From Terriglobia bacterium (lineage in GTDB: Bacteria; Acidobacteriota; Terriglobia; UBA7540): a DNA stretch of 13,942 nucleotides. This document shows, one piece after another, positions 1 to 10,837 of the stretch. The position numbers and the translations under genes were made by a program. The stretch spans positions 1-13,942 of the forward strand of contig JAIQGB010000242.1 of NCBI GenBank assembly GCA_020072905.1. The letters are read 5' to 3'. Numbering within the stretch: the stretch's first letter is position 1; every line of letters begins with the position of its first letter. The notes under the pieces were generated by a model. That model ran no database searches, was not told where the DNA came from, and saw only the letters and a list, made by a program, of their open reading frames with translations.

Positions 1-141
1 ATTGTCAAGGGCGAGGCGGCGATCGAGCCGGGTGTGCCGGAATCTTTCAACGTTCTGGTGCGCGAGCTCCAGAGCCTTTGCCTCGACGTGGAATTGATCA
101 AGAAACCGAAGGAACAGCTCGCGCCCGTTTCGAGCGAGTAA
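1..141 (+). CDS. rpoB: RNA polymerase beta subunit, C-terminal end (partial)
   Basis: Only the last 46 codons are present; the gene begins outside the window. The frame opening at base 1 reads IVKGEAAIEPGVPESFNVLV, then RELQSLCLDVEL, and ends at TAA. PESFxVLxxELxSLxLxV is the conserved C-terminal clamp-anchor segment of bacterial beta, which packs against beta' in the core enzyme. The short charged tail after it (KKPKEQLAPVSSE) is typically variable. It is followed by rpoC after 97 bases, the usual bacterial rpoBC order, so the two are very likely cotranscribed. Confidence 0.95.
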   Translation: MVKGEAAIEPGVPESFNVLVRELQSLCLDVELIKKPKEQLAPVSSE

Positions 142-224
142 CCCTTCATGCGCCGGCGCCCGAGCGTGCCCGAAGGCACAACCCGCCGCGCCGGTGAAGG
201 CAGCAACGAACTCTTCTCTCCTCC

Positions 225-232
225 AAAGGAGG
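225..232 (+). promoter_or_regulatory. Ribosome binding site that fixes the rpoC start
   Basis: AAAGGAGG is a near-perfect anti-Shine-Dalgarno match, six bases upstream of TTG 239. The alternative in-frame GTG at 194 has no such site. It would add 15 residues with no resemblance to the family, whereas a TTG start gives the typical MFRSS-type N-terminus of beta'. Confidence 0.85.
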
Positions 233-238
233 CACAAA

Positions 239-4280
<4,042 letters not shown>

Positions 4281-4289
4281 GAGAAGCTT

Positions 4290-4361
4290 TCAGCGATCAG
4301 CCGTCAGCGATCCGCCCCAGCCGGGATTCGGTCTTGCTGATGGCTGATAGCTGATGGCTGA
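4290..4361. repeat. Imperfect inverted repeat between rpoC and the eight-cysteine gene
   Basis: The left arm 4290-4311 contains TCAGCGATCAGC and TCAGCGAT. The right arm 4340-4361 contains ATGGCTGATAGCTGATGGCTGA (bases 1-20 shown by key units GCTGAT and GGCTGA). About 18 of 22 positions are complementary, with a loop of 28 bases. Both arms are built from a short repeating TCAGC/GCTGA unit. It lies nine bases after the rpoC stop and overlaps ATG 4354 of the next gene. There is no T-tract, so it is not a canonical intrinsic terminator. It could stabilise the rpoBC transcript 3' end or be a dispersed intergenic repeat. Confidence 0.7.
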
Positions 4362-4674
4362 CGACTCTTCCATGCAATTCCATTGCTGGAAATGCGGCGA
4401 GAGAATCGAATACCCCACGGGGAGCCGCGTCGGAAGACGTGACACCTGCCCGAAGTGTGACGCCGACCTCCACTCCTGCCGCAACTGCCAGTTCTACGAC
4501 CGCTCCAAGAACAATCAGTGCTCCGAACCCCAGGCTGAGTGGGTGCGCGACAAAGAAGCCGCCAACCTCTGCGACTATTACTCTCCCAACCCCGTCCTGA
4601 TGGCACGCGGCGACCGCCCCGCCTCCCAGACCGACGACGCCAGGAAGAAGTTCGATTCCCTGTTCAAAGTGTAG
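4354..4674 (+). CDS. Small eight-cysteine zinc-ribbon-like protein, unknown function
   Basis: This is a soluble protein of 106 residues. In this numbering the cysteines are 11, 14, 32, 35, 42, 45, 56 and 73. The first two pairs (CWKC and CPKC, 17 residues apart) form a classic zinc ribbon. CRNC plus the two later cysteines (NNQCSEPQAEW and NLCDYY) could hold a second metal. The rest is polar, ending in a short basic/acidic tail (ARKKFDSLFKV), with no signal peptide or membrane segment. The start is uncertain: ATG 4354 lies inside the inverted repeat, while ATG 4372 (MQFHCWKCGE) begins just before the conserved part. Neither has a Shine-Dalgarno site. I recall similar short conserved proteins in other bacteria, all of unknown role. 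It lies downstream of rpoC and converges with gatA. Confidence 0.82.
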   Translation: MADDSSMQFHCWKCGERIEYPTGSRVGRRDTCPKCDADLHSCRNCQFYDRSKNNQCSEPQAEWVRDKEAANLCDYYSPNPVLMARGDRPASQTDDARKKFDSLFKV

Positions 4675-4710
4675 TGTGGGGTTATTGGCGACCGCTCTCT
4701 CGCCCGAGAA

Positions 4711-6162
4711 CTAAGCGATCGCGAATCCGCCGGCTTTTTCGAAGGCGTGAGCGACCTGCAGGAGTCGCGCTTCGTCGAAGTGCTTGGCGAAGATTTGCAT
4801 GCCCACGGGCAGGTGCGGCTCGGACTTGGTCTTGCCGCAGGGGACAGAAATCCCCGGGATGCCGGCCAAGCTGGCGTTGACAGTGTAGATATCGGCGAGG
4901 TACATCTGGAGAGGGTCGTCCATCTTCTCTCCGAGCTTGAAGGGCGGGATGGGGGAAGTAGGCGTGACGATGACGTCCACGTCGTCGAACGCTTCGATGA
5001 AATCGCGCGCGATGAGCGTGCGCACCTTCTGGGCCTTGAGGTAGTAGGCGTCGTAATAGCCCGAACTCAGAACGTAGGTGCCGAGCATGATGCGGCGCTT
5101 GACCTCGGCGCCGAAGCCCTGGTCGCGCGTCTGGCGGTACATGTCGCGCAGGTCGGAATACTTCCGCGACCGGTAACCGTAGCGCACACCGTCGTAGCGC
5201 GCCAGGTTCGAGCTCGCTTCCGCCGTGCAAATGATGTAGTAGCAGCCGATGGCATAAGCGGTATGCGGCAAACTGATGTTCTCAATCTTGCAGCCGAGCT
5301 TCGCGAAAAGGTCAATGGCCTTCTGAATGTTGTCGCCGATTTCCGCATTGAGGCCGGCGAGATATTCCTTCGGCACGCCCACGCGCAGGCCCCGCACGTC
5401 TTGATCAAGCCCCGCCACGTAGTCCGCGACCGGCACGTCCGCTGAGGTGGAATCCATCGGATCGCGCCCCGCGATCGTCTGCAAGACCAGAGCGACATCG
5501 CGCACCGAACGCCCGAACGGGCCGATGTGGTCGAGCGACGAGGCAAACGCCACGAGGCCATAACGCGAAACGCGTCCGTAAGTCCCCATCATGCCCACGA
5601 CCCCGCAAAATGCCGCCGGCTGGCGGATCGACCCCCCCGTGTCAGAACCGAGCGCCACGGTGGCCAGATTCGCCGCCACCGCCGCACCTGAGCCGCCGCT
5701 CGATCCTCCGGGCACCCGCGTCAGGTCGTGAGGGTTGTGCGTGGGGAAGAAACCGGAGTTTTCCGTCGAGGAACCCATGGCGAATTCGTCGCAATTCGTC
5801 TTACCCAACACACAGGCGCCGGCAGCTTCCAGCCTCTCGACCGCCGTGGCGTTGTAGGGAGCCACGTAGTTTTCGAGAATCCGCGAAGCGCACGTGGTCT
5901 TCAGCCCGCGAGTGAGGATTACGTCTTTGACGGCCACCGGAACGCCGGCGAGCGGCGGCAGCGCCTGACCGGCCGCCATTTTCCGGTCGATCTTCCGCGC
6001 CTGCTCGAGTGCACGCTCGGGCGAAAGAGAAAGGTAGGCCCGTACTTCCTGATCCCGCGTGGCGATCCGGTCGAGGTGCGCGCGCACCACTTCCTCCGCA
6101 GAGACCTGGCGCTCGAGGAGCCCCTGGCGGATTTCCGGGATGGTGACGGCCGTTAAGTCCAT
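4711..6162 (-). CDS. gatA: Glu-tRNA(Gln)/Asp-tRNA(Asn) amidotransferase subunit A
   Basis: GatA is the glutaminase subunit of GatCAB. It releases ammonia from glutamine or asparagine, which GatB uses to amidate Glu-tRNA(Gln) or Asp-tRNA(Asn). The protein has 483 residues, the usual length, and carries the amidase signature: catalytic Lys79 (VAVKD), cis-Ser154 (GGSSGGS) and nucleophile Ser178 (GSDTGGSIR). These are the numbers I recall for Staphylococcus aureus GatA. After FCGVVG it reads MMGTYGRVSRYGLVAFASSL where relatives usually have LKPTYGRVSRYG; the three changes are at residues 191-193, outside the triad. It lies downstream of gatC on the same strand, with a 146-base repeat-filled gap. 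The bases before the ATG are pyrimidine-rich and show no Shine-Dalgarno site. gatB is not in this window. Confidence 0.96.
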   Translation of the reverse strand: MDLTAVTIPEIRQGLLERQVSAEEVVRAHLDRIATRDQEVRAYLSLSPERALEQARKIDRKMAAGQALPPLAGVPVAVKDVILTRGLKTTCASRILENYVAPYNATAVERLEAAGACVLGKTNCDEFAMGSSTENSGFFPTHNPHDLTRVPGGSSGGSGAAVAANLATVALGSDTGGSIRQPAAFCGVVGMMGTYGRVSRYGLVAFASSLDHIGPFGRSVRDVALVLQTIAGRDPMDSTSADVPVADYVAGLDQDVRGLRVGVPKEYLAGLNAEIGDNIQKAIDLFAKLGCKIENISLPHTAYAIGCYYIICTAEASSNLARYDGVRYGYRSRKYSDLRDMYRQTRDQGFGAEVKRRIMLGTYVLSSGYYDAYYLKAQKVRTLIARDFIEAFDDVDVIVTPTSPIPPFKLGEKMDDPLQMYLADIYTVNASLAGIPGISVPCGKTKSEPHLPVGMQIFAKHFDEARLLQVAHAFEKAGGFAIA

Positions 6163-6166
6163 GCGG

Positions 6167-6302
6167 TTCGAAACTGGAAATTGGAAACTGGAAATTCGAA
6201 AAGCGAAATTGGAAAATGGAAACTCGAAAATCGAAACTCGAAACTGAGGACGTTTCTATTTTCTATTCTCAAGTTTCCAGTTTCTAATTTCCAGTTTCCA
6301 AT
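6167..6302. repeat. Purine/pyrimidine inverted repeat filling the gatC-gatA gap
   Basis: Bases 6180-6196 (ATTGGAAACTGGAAATT) and 6286-6302 are perfect reverse complements over 17 bases, with an 89-base loop. The whole gap is made of degenerate GAAACT, GAAATT and GAAA units on the left and their complements on the right (CAGTTTC, TTTCTATTTTC). It is far more AT-rich than its surroundings. In the gatC-to-gatA transcript the purine arm comes first and the pyrimidine arm ends next to the gatA start. The unit spacing is irregular and there are no unique spacers, so this is not a CRISPR array. Confidence 0.8.
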
Positions 6303-6308
6303 GCGCGG

Positions 6309-6611
6309 CTACTCCCGCTCGATCACGCGCGGAACCTTGAAGTAGCTGGCGGCCGGTTCGGGAGCGTTGCCGAGCGCTTCCTCCTGCCGGAAAGACGGGC
6401 CGGGGCGGTCCTCGCGAAGCGCCGGATTTTCCGCGGCGGGGTAGGTGACCTGCGCCATGGGCTCGACCGCCGTCGTATCCAGCTCGTTGAGCTTCTGCAT
6501 GTACTCGAGGATGGAATCGAGTTGCGGCAGGAACTTCTTCACCTCGTCTTCGGCGAGCTCCAAGTGAGCCAGCGCGGCGACGTAGCGAACGTCCTTTTCG
6601 GTCAGCGCCAT
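6309..6611 (-). CDS. gatC: Glu-tRNA(Gln)/Asp-tRNA(Asn) amidotransferase subunit C
   Basis: GatC is the small subunit that wraps around and stabilises GatA in the GatCAB complex. The protein has 100 residues, the family's usual size. The N-terminal half (VRYVAALAHLELAEDEVKKF, then LDSILEYMQKLNELDT) has the paired-helix pattern of GatC. The middle holds VEPMAQVTYPAAENPALRED, matching the usual proline-rich linker with a conserved LREDxP. The C-terminus ends YFKVPRVIERE, matching FxVPxVIE. I chose ATG 6611, whose A is the last base of the dciA TGA (TGATG), implying translational coupling. A TTG one codon upstream is possible but unneeded. gatA follows on the same strand. Confidence 0.95.
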   Translation of the reverse strand: MALTEKDVRYVAALAHLELAEDEVKKFLPQLDSILEYMQKLNELDTTAVEPMAQVTYPAAENPALREDRPGPSFRQEEALGNAPEPAASYFKVPRVIERE

Positions 6612-7066
6612 CAATGCACCTTGCGGTCGCGGCGTGAGAAGTACTTCGCAAAAGAGCGCAGGAGAACGCCGGAAAGTTCCGGCTCAAGTCCCTTCGCTCC
6701 GTCCAGTCCGTCCAGATTTGGTTTTTCCGGCGCAGAACGCGCAGCTCGCGCGGGCGCCGGTGTTTCCATTCCGCCGGCTGTTGGCTCACACCGAACGCGC
6801 AGCTTCTTCACTACCGGGCCACCCAGATGGCGATTGATCTCGGCACGAATTTCCTCCGCCAACTGCCGAAGCTGCGCGGCCCAGGTGGGACAAGACGTGG
6901 CCACATGGAGCGTTCCCGCCTCGAACCTCGCCGGCCACGACTGCCGCGCAATCCCACTGCCCACCAGGCGCGGCCACAGCGGCCTCAGCAGCTCCACGAG
7001 GACCGGCTCCGACTGTCGCAGATGCCTTTTGAATACGGCGGGGAGAATCTTCCCGATCTCTTCCAC
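6611..7066 (-). CDS. dciA: DUF721/DciA-like replicative helicase loader
   Basis: The protein has 151 residues. The core LWPRLVGSGIARQSWPARFE, then GTLHVATSCPTWAAQLRQLAEE, matches the DUF721 pattern (W..iVG..ia.hs.p..l..g.L.v...sp.Wa.eL). DUF721 proteins of the DciA group help load the DnaB helicase at replication origins in the many bacteria that lack DnaC/DnaI. After the domain comes a low-complexity linker rich in Pro and Ala (about residues 97-125) and a basic tail (FAKYFSRRDRKVH). The start is GTG 7066, preceded by AAAGGAAG. It overlaps gatC by one base and is divergent from maf. The domain is clear; the helicase-loading role is inferred from family knowledge, and some DUF721 proteins remain uncharacterised. 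Confidence 0.8.
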   Translation of the reverse strand: MEEIGKILPAVFKRHLRQSEPVLVELLRPLWPRLVGSGIARQSWPARFEAGTLHVATSCPTWAAQLRQLAEEIRAEINRHLGGPVVKKLRVRCEPTAGGMETPAPARAARSAPEKPNLDGLDGAKGLEPELSGVLLRSFAKYFSRRDRKVH

Positions 7067-7143
7067 TCTTCTTCCTTTCGAGTCAAAAAGGAGTCGCTGA
7101 GTCTAACACATCTGCGGCAGGCGCGGAACGGAGAGTTCGAGGG

Positions 7144-7149
7144 TATAAT
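7144..7149 (+). promoter_or_regulatory. Perfect -10 element just before the maf start
   Basis: TATAAT lies ten bases before the maf ATG (7160). No recognisable -35 hexamer is seen at 16-18 bases upstream (GC-rich there). Transcription would begin about six to seven bases downstream of the element, giving a leader of only a few nucleotides. No Shine-Dalgarno site lies between the element and the ATG. This fits a leaderless or near-leaderless mRNA, though a chance TATAAT cannot be excluded. Confidence 0.55.
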
Positions 7150-7159
7150 CGCGAATCTA

Positions 7160-7723
7160 ATGCGATTCATCCTTGCCTCCGCTTCGCCTCGCCGCCGCGA
7201 GCTGCTGAATCGCGCCGGGTTGGATTTTGCGGTACGACCAAGTGCCCTTGAGGAAGTCCTCCGGCCGGGCGAATCGCCGGAGGATTTCGCGCGCCGCGCC
7301 GCCACGGAAAAAACCCTGGCGGTGGCGGCCACCGCGCCCCGCGACGCCCTGGTGCTCGGGGCTGACACCGTCGTCGTCGCCGGCAACGAGGTCTTGGGGA
7401 AACCCGCTGACCCGGCCGATGCGGCCCGGATGCTTCGCGCGCTTTCCGGGGCCACGCATCGCGTCATCACCGGAGTGTGCCTGGTCTCTGCTCCCGATCG
7501 CGTCGAAGCTGCCCGCTCGGAGACGACGCTGGTCACCTTTCGCCGGCTCGATGAGGAGGAAATCGCCGATTACCTCGCGAGCGGCGAGCCGTTCGACAAG
7601 GCCGGTGCCTACGGAATTCAAGGCCTCGCCTCGAAGTTCGTAACGCGCATCGAGGGCTGTTACTTCAACGTTGTCGGGTTGCCCGTGGCGCTCGTCTACG
7701 CCATGCTGAAGCCGTTCTTGTGA
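7160..7723 (+). CDS. maf: Maf/YhdE-family nucleotide pyrophosphatase
   Basis: Maf proteins hydrolyse dTTP, UTP or modified nucleotides to monophosphates and are linked to septum inhibition and house-cleaning. The protein has 187 residues, the usual family length. Motifs, in order: LASASPRRRELL (Ser7, Arg11), EKT with Lys51, GADTVV with Asp69, GKPAD with Lys81, and FDKAGAYGIQG with Gln154. The GIQG motif and overall pattern fit the YhdE-type (dTTP/UTP) subgroup. I chose ATG 7160 because the family starts directly with the RFILASASPRR segment. The same frame stays open upstream to 6827, but that stretch is antisense to dciA and carries no homology. The gene is divergent from dciA and converges with selB. 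Confidence 0.95.
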   Translation: MRFILASASPRRRELLNRAGLDFAVRPSALEEVLRPGESPEDFARRAATEKTLAVAATAPRDALVLGADTVVVAGNEVLGKPADPADAARMLRALSGATHRVITGVCLVSAPDRVEAARSETTLVTFRRLDEEEIADYLASGEPFDKAGAYGIQGLASKFVTRIEGCYFNVVGLPVALVYAMLKPFL

Positions 7724-7791
7724 TGGGGTGATTGAATGCTTGAGCAATTGCAGAGAGAAAGAAATACCGTTGCATTCTTACAATCACTCAA

Positions 7792-9708
7792 TCATAAAAT
7801 GACGCGCTCATCGCCCTCGCGGCGCGTAACCCGCTCGCGGTCGAGGTATTCGAGCAGGGGAATCGCGTACTTGCGGGTGAGGCCGGTCAATTCCTTGAAG
7901 ACGGCGACGTTGAGGCGGTTCGACTGCTGCTTGCGCCGCGCGACAAGTTCCCGCAGCCGCTCGAGCGCAGAACGGTGAAAGATCAGGTCCTCGGTCACCT
8001 TCACCAGCACTTTTTCCTTGAGCAAAATCCTCAGAATCTTTTCTGCACGAGCGCGGTCGAGGGAGAGCCCGCCCAGCACTTCGCCGGCGGTCGGCACCGC
8101 CAGCCCGGCCTTTTCGAAGGCGCGGCTGATCTGCTCCTTCGCCGCCGCTTCCTGGGGACTCAGTTGAATCTCCCGGCCCGCGCGGCGCACGGTTTCACCC
8201 TCAAGAAGCACTTTGCCCTCGGCAGCGAGCGACTGAAGGACGGCGTTGAAAAGGACGGCCGAGGGAAGCACCACTTGCCCCGACACGTGTCGGGCCAAGC
8301 GCCCGCGCAGATCTTCTTTGGTCAAACCGGAAACGAGGGGGTTCGCAGCGTGGAAGTTCTCGAGCTGTTCGAGGACGCGCTTGGCCAGCCTCTCGAAATA
8401 CCCCGCGTGGACGAACAGATTGGCGGGCTGCCCGAGCAGCCTGCCGCGCTTTTCTGTCTCCAGCCGTTTGGCGAAATTCAGCACATCCTCGGGCTGCCAG
8501 CCGGTGCGCGCCACGAGCGAGGGGAGAGAGATTTCCCCGGCGCGTTCCGCCAGACGTTCCAGGCGCGCTGCGGGCTGGCCCGTCTCCATCGTGAGCAGAA
8601 ACTCCCGGGCAGACTCGTCATCCGCTCGGTGCGCGGGCGGGTCGTTGTCGAGGACGACTCCGCCCCCGAGGGTCACGAGGGGAGAGAACTGCCGGATGAT
8701 GAAGTGGTCGCCGGGCAGAAACAGGCCCGGCTCGGCCAGGCGCAACTGGGCATAGGCACGCTCGCCGGGACGTAGTTCTTTCGCCCCCAGGAGCACGACT
8801 TCCACCACCATCTCGCTGGTCCAGGAGTGGAAGTGGGCGCGGCTGCGATTCTTCAGCGGTCGCGCGGAGGCGAGGAGTGAGACCGCAACCTCGAGCCGCG
8901 TGCTGGACTGGAACAAGCCGGGAGGCGCCAGCGTCATGCCGCGCGCGAGTTCCCGCGCCTCGATGCCCGCCAAGTTGAGCGCCGTGCGTTGTCCGGCCAC
9001 GGCACGTTCCGTATCCTGGTTGTGCACCTGGATCCCGCGCACGCGCACCCGCCGGCCGAGCGGGAAGACCTCCACTTCCTCTTCCTTGCGAATCTGGCCG
9101 GAAATCAATGTGCCGGTTACCACCGCGCCAAATCCTTTCATCACGAAGGCCCGATCGATAGGAAGGCGAAAGAGCGAAGCCACGGGCTTGGGGGCAACCT
9201 CCCGACCCAGCCGGAGCAGCTCGGTGCGCAGCGTGTCGAGTCCCTCGCCCGTGCGCGCGCTCACGGCCACAATCGGCGCGCCCTCCAGAAACGAGCCGGC
9301 GACGAATTCCTGAATTTCCATGCGAACCAGATCCAGGATCTCCTTCTCGACGAGGTCCGATTTGGTAAGGACGACGATCCCCTTGCGGAGCTCGAGCAGC
9401 CGGCAGATATCAAAGTGCTCGCGCGTCTGCGGCTTGATGGATTCGTCGGCGGCGATAACCAGCAGGACCAAATCGATCCCGCCCACGCCCGCCAGCATAT
9501 TTCGGACGAAACGCTCGTGGCCGGGCACGTCCACGAAGCCCGCACGCAAGTCGTCCGCCAGACCGAGAGGCGCGAAGCCCAGGTCGAGGGTGATGCCGCG
9601 GCGCTTTTCCTCTTCCCAGCGGTCCGGGTCGGTGCCGGTGAGAGCCTTCACCAGAGCCGACTTGCCGTGGTCGATGTGCCCCGCGGTGCCGACGATAACG
9701 TATTTCAT
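7792..9708 (-). CDS. selB: Selenocysteine-specific translation elongation factor SelB
   Basis: SelB delivers Sec-tRNA(Sec) to ribosomes at UGA codons that are followed by a SECIS hairpin. The protein has 638 residues, the normal size. G-domain motifs: GTAGHIDHGKS (7-17), RGIT with Thr40, DVPGHE (60-65) and TKSD (115-118). The EF-Tu-like domains 2 and 3 follow (about 175-340). The C-terminal half contains winged-helix repeats (for example LSPQEAAAKEQISRAFEKAG and LTGLTRKYAIPLLEYLDRE) that bind the SECIS RNA in known SelB proteins. It is the last gene of a four-gene minus-strand cluster. No selA, selC or selD lies in the window and no in-frame UGA with SECIS was recognised, so its targets lie elsewhere. 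Confidence 0.95.
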   Translation of the reverse strand: MKYVIVGTAGHIDHGKSALVKALTGTDPDRWEEEKRRGITLDLGFAPLGLADDLRAGFVDVPGHERFVRNMLAGVGGIDLVLLVIAADESIKPQTREHFDICRLLELRKGIVVLTKSDLVEKEILDLVRMEIQEFVAGSFLEGAPIVAVSARTGEGLDTLRTELLRLGREVAPKPVASLFRLPIDRAFVMKGFGAVVTGTLISGQIRKEEEVEVFPLGRRVRVRGIQVHNQDTERAVAGQRTALNLAGIEARELARGMTLAPPGLFQSSTRLEVAVSLLASARPLKNRSRAHFHSWTSEMVVEVVLLGAKELRPGERAYAQLRLAEPGLFLPGDHFIIRQFSPLVTLGGGVVLDNDPPAHRADDESAREFLLTMETGQPAARLERLAERAGEISLPSLVARTGWQPEDVLNFAKRLETEKRGRLLGQPANLFVHAGYFERLAKRVLEQLENFHAANPLVSGLTKEDLRGRLARHVSGQVVLPSAVLFNAVLQSLAAEGKVLLEGETVRRAGREIQLSPQEAAAKEQISRAFEKAGLAVPTAGEVLGGLSLDRARAEKILRILLKEKVLVKVTEDLIFHRSALERLRELVARRKQQSNRLNVAVFKELTGLTRKYAIPLLEYLDRERVTRREGDERVIL

Positions 9709-9778
9709 GGGAGCCCGATTATGCGGGAAGGTGCGCGGCGTGGCAACCAGCGGCGAAGCGCGCGCCGAGATCAGGGCA

Positions 9779-10741
9779 TCATTCGACTTCCGGTTCCGTC
9801 GGCTCGCTCGGCTCGGCCTTGGAGGGCTGCTTCTCGACTTCGGAACCCAGCCAGACGCTGGCGACGAACCAATCGCCGTAACGTTTCTGCAGGACGAAGT
9901 CGTAGTAGGCCGTGGCCGAGGGATCCTCGAATGCGACCCGCGCCAGTGCGCGCGTCTGATCGGGAGAAAGCGTAATATTCAGGACGTGCACGTCCACGAC
10001 CGGTTTGGCCGGCGGCGCTTTCTTCACCGGTTTGGCCCTTGGGGTCCGCGCCGACGAGGTCGACGGGGTGCGCGCGGACGGCCGCTGGGGACCGGCCGGT
10101 TGGGCGGCCTCCGGCGGAGGCGCGGACTCGAGCGCAGGAGCGAAATAGGTGCGCACGGCTTGTTCGATCGACCCTCCCGCCTTGTTGCCGGGAGGGATAG
10201 CGGCCTCGGTGACGGTGCGATCCGGCTCTTGATCGGCGCGCCGGATGACATCAAGCAGCGTCTGGGTCGCGTCGGGCGTATCGAACTCGGCGAGCGCCCC
10301 GAAATAGAACCGCCGGAGGTTCAGGTCGCGCGGGTCGGGGACCTGCTTCCAGAGAGTCTGCAACGCTTTCTCGCCCCCGATGTAGGCCAGCGCCTGGGCG
10401 GCGAATTCCGCCGTCCGATCGTCTTTCAATGCTTCCTCGAGTTGCGGGATGACATCCGGGCCGGCGGCCATGGTGGCTCGATAGAGCGCGTCACTCGCTT
10501 CCGCGTTGGGTGAGTTCGCCAGCTTGTCGAGCAGCTCGACGGCCCAGTCGCCGGGAAGCGGTTTCTCTCCTTCTAGCGCCATCGGCGTGGTCGCGGGCGG
10601 CGGAGCGCTTTGTGGATCTTGGGCGTAGAGAGGTGAGAACAGGCTGAAACCGCAAACCAGGAGAGATAGGACGGAAAGCCATAGACGTACCCCACGGCAT
10701 TCCTGCTGTCTGCAGATCCTGGCGTTTTTCAGATTCGTCAT
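9779..10741 (-). CDS. Exported HEAT-like protein of unknown function
   Basis: The protein has 320 residues from ATG 10741. Residues 1-40 are a long-n-region signal peptide: basic start, then LWLSVLSLLVCGFSLF, then a cleavage site after LYA (AQD follows), so it is probably secreted or periplasmic. Residues about 66-170 are helical and HEAT-like (VIPQLEEALKDDRTAEFAAQ, ALAYIGGEKALQTLW). Residues 204-248 are a Pro/Ala/Ser/Thr/Lys-rich linker, then a compact beta-rich domain (about 250-302) ending VLQKRYGDWFVASVWLG, which resembles the last strands of NTF2-like folds. The tail is acidic. I do not recognise the family. An upstream in-frame start at 10825 would add 28 residues before the signal peptide and is unlikely. 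It lies between gph and selB on the same strand. Confidence 0.8.
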   Translation of the reverse strand: MTNLKNARICRQQECRGVRLWLSVLSLLVCGFSLFSPLYAQDPQSAPPPATTPMALEGEKPLPGDWAVELLDKLANSPNAEASDALYRATMAAGPDVIPQLEEALKDDRTAEFAAQALAYIGGEKALQTLWKQVPDPRDLNLRRFYFGALAEFDTPDATQTLLDVIRRADQEPDRTVTEAAIPPGNKAGGSIEQAVRTYFAPALESAPPPEAAQPAGPQRPSARTPSTSSARTPRAKPVKKAPPAKPVVDVHVLNITLSPDQTRALARVAFEDPSATAYYDFVLQKRYGDWFVASVWLGSEVEKQPSKAEPSEPTEPEVE

Positions 10742-10837
10742 TCGGCTCAATGTTAGATGCAACCCTTCTGCCGCCGGGTTGGAGCCTCCGGGTCTGGCGT
10801 GCGGGACGGCCTGCCGCCGTGCCATGCTCCCTTCTCT

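Noticed and set aside
6167..6302. CRISPR array
   Set aside because: Units are short, degenerate and irregular with no unique spacers; no cas genes are present.
6827..7159. N-terminal extension of the maf frame
   Set aside because: It overlaps dciA in antisense and the family starts at RFILASASPRR; ATG 7160 also has a -10 element just before it.
7724..7791. Bidirectional terminator between maf and selB
   Set aside because: Only short complementary pieces (TGATTGA and TCAATCA, 52 bases apart) are seen, without a GC-rich stem or T-tract.
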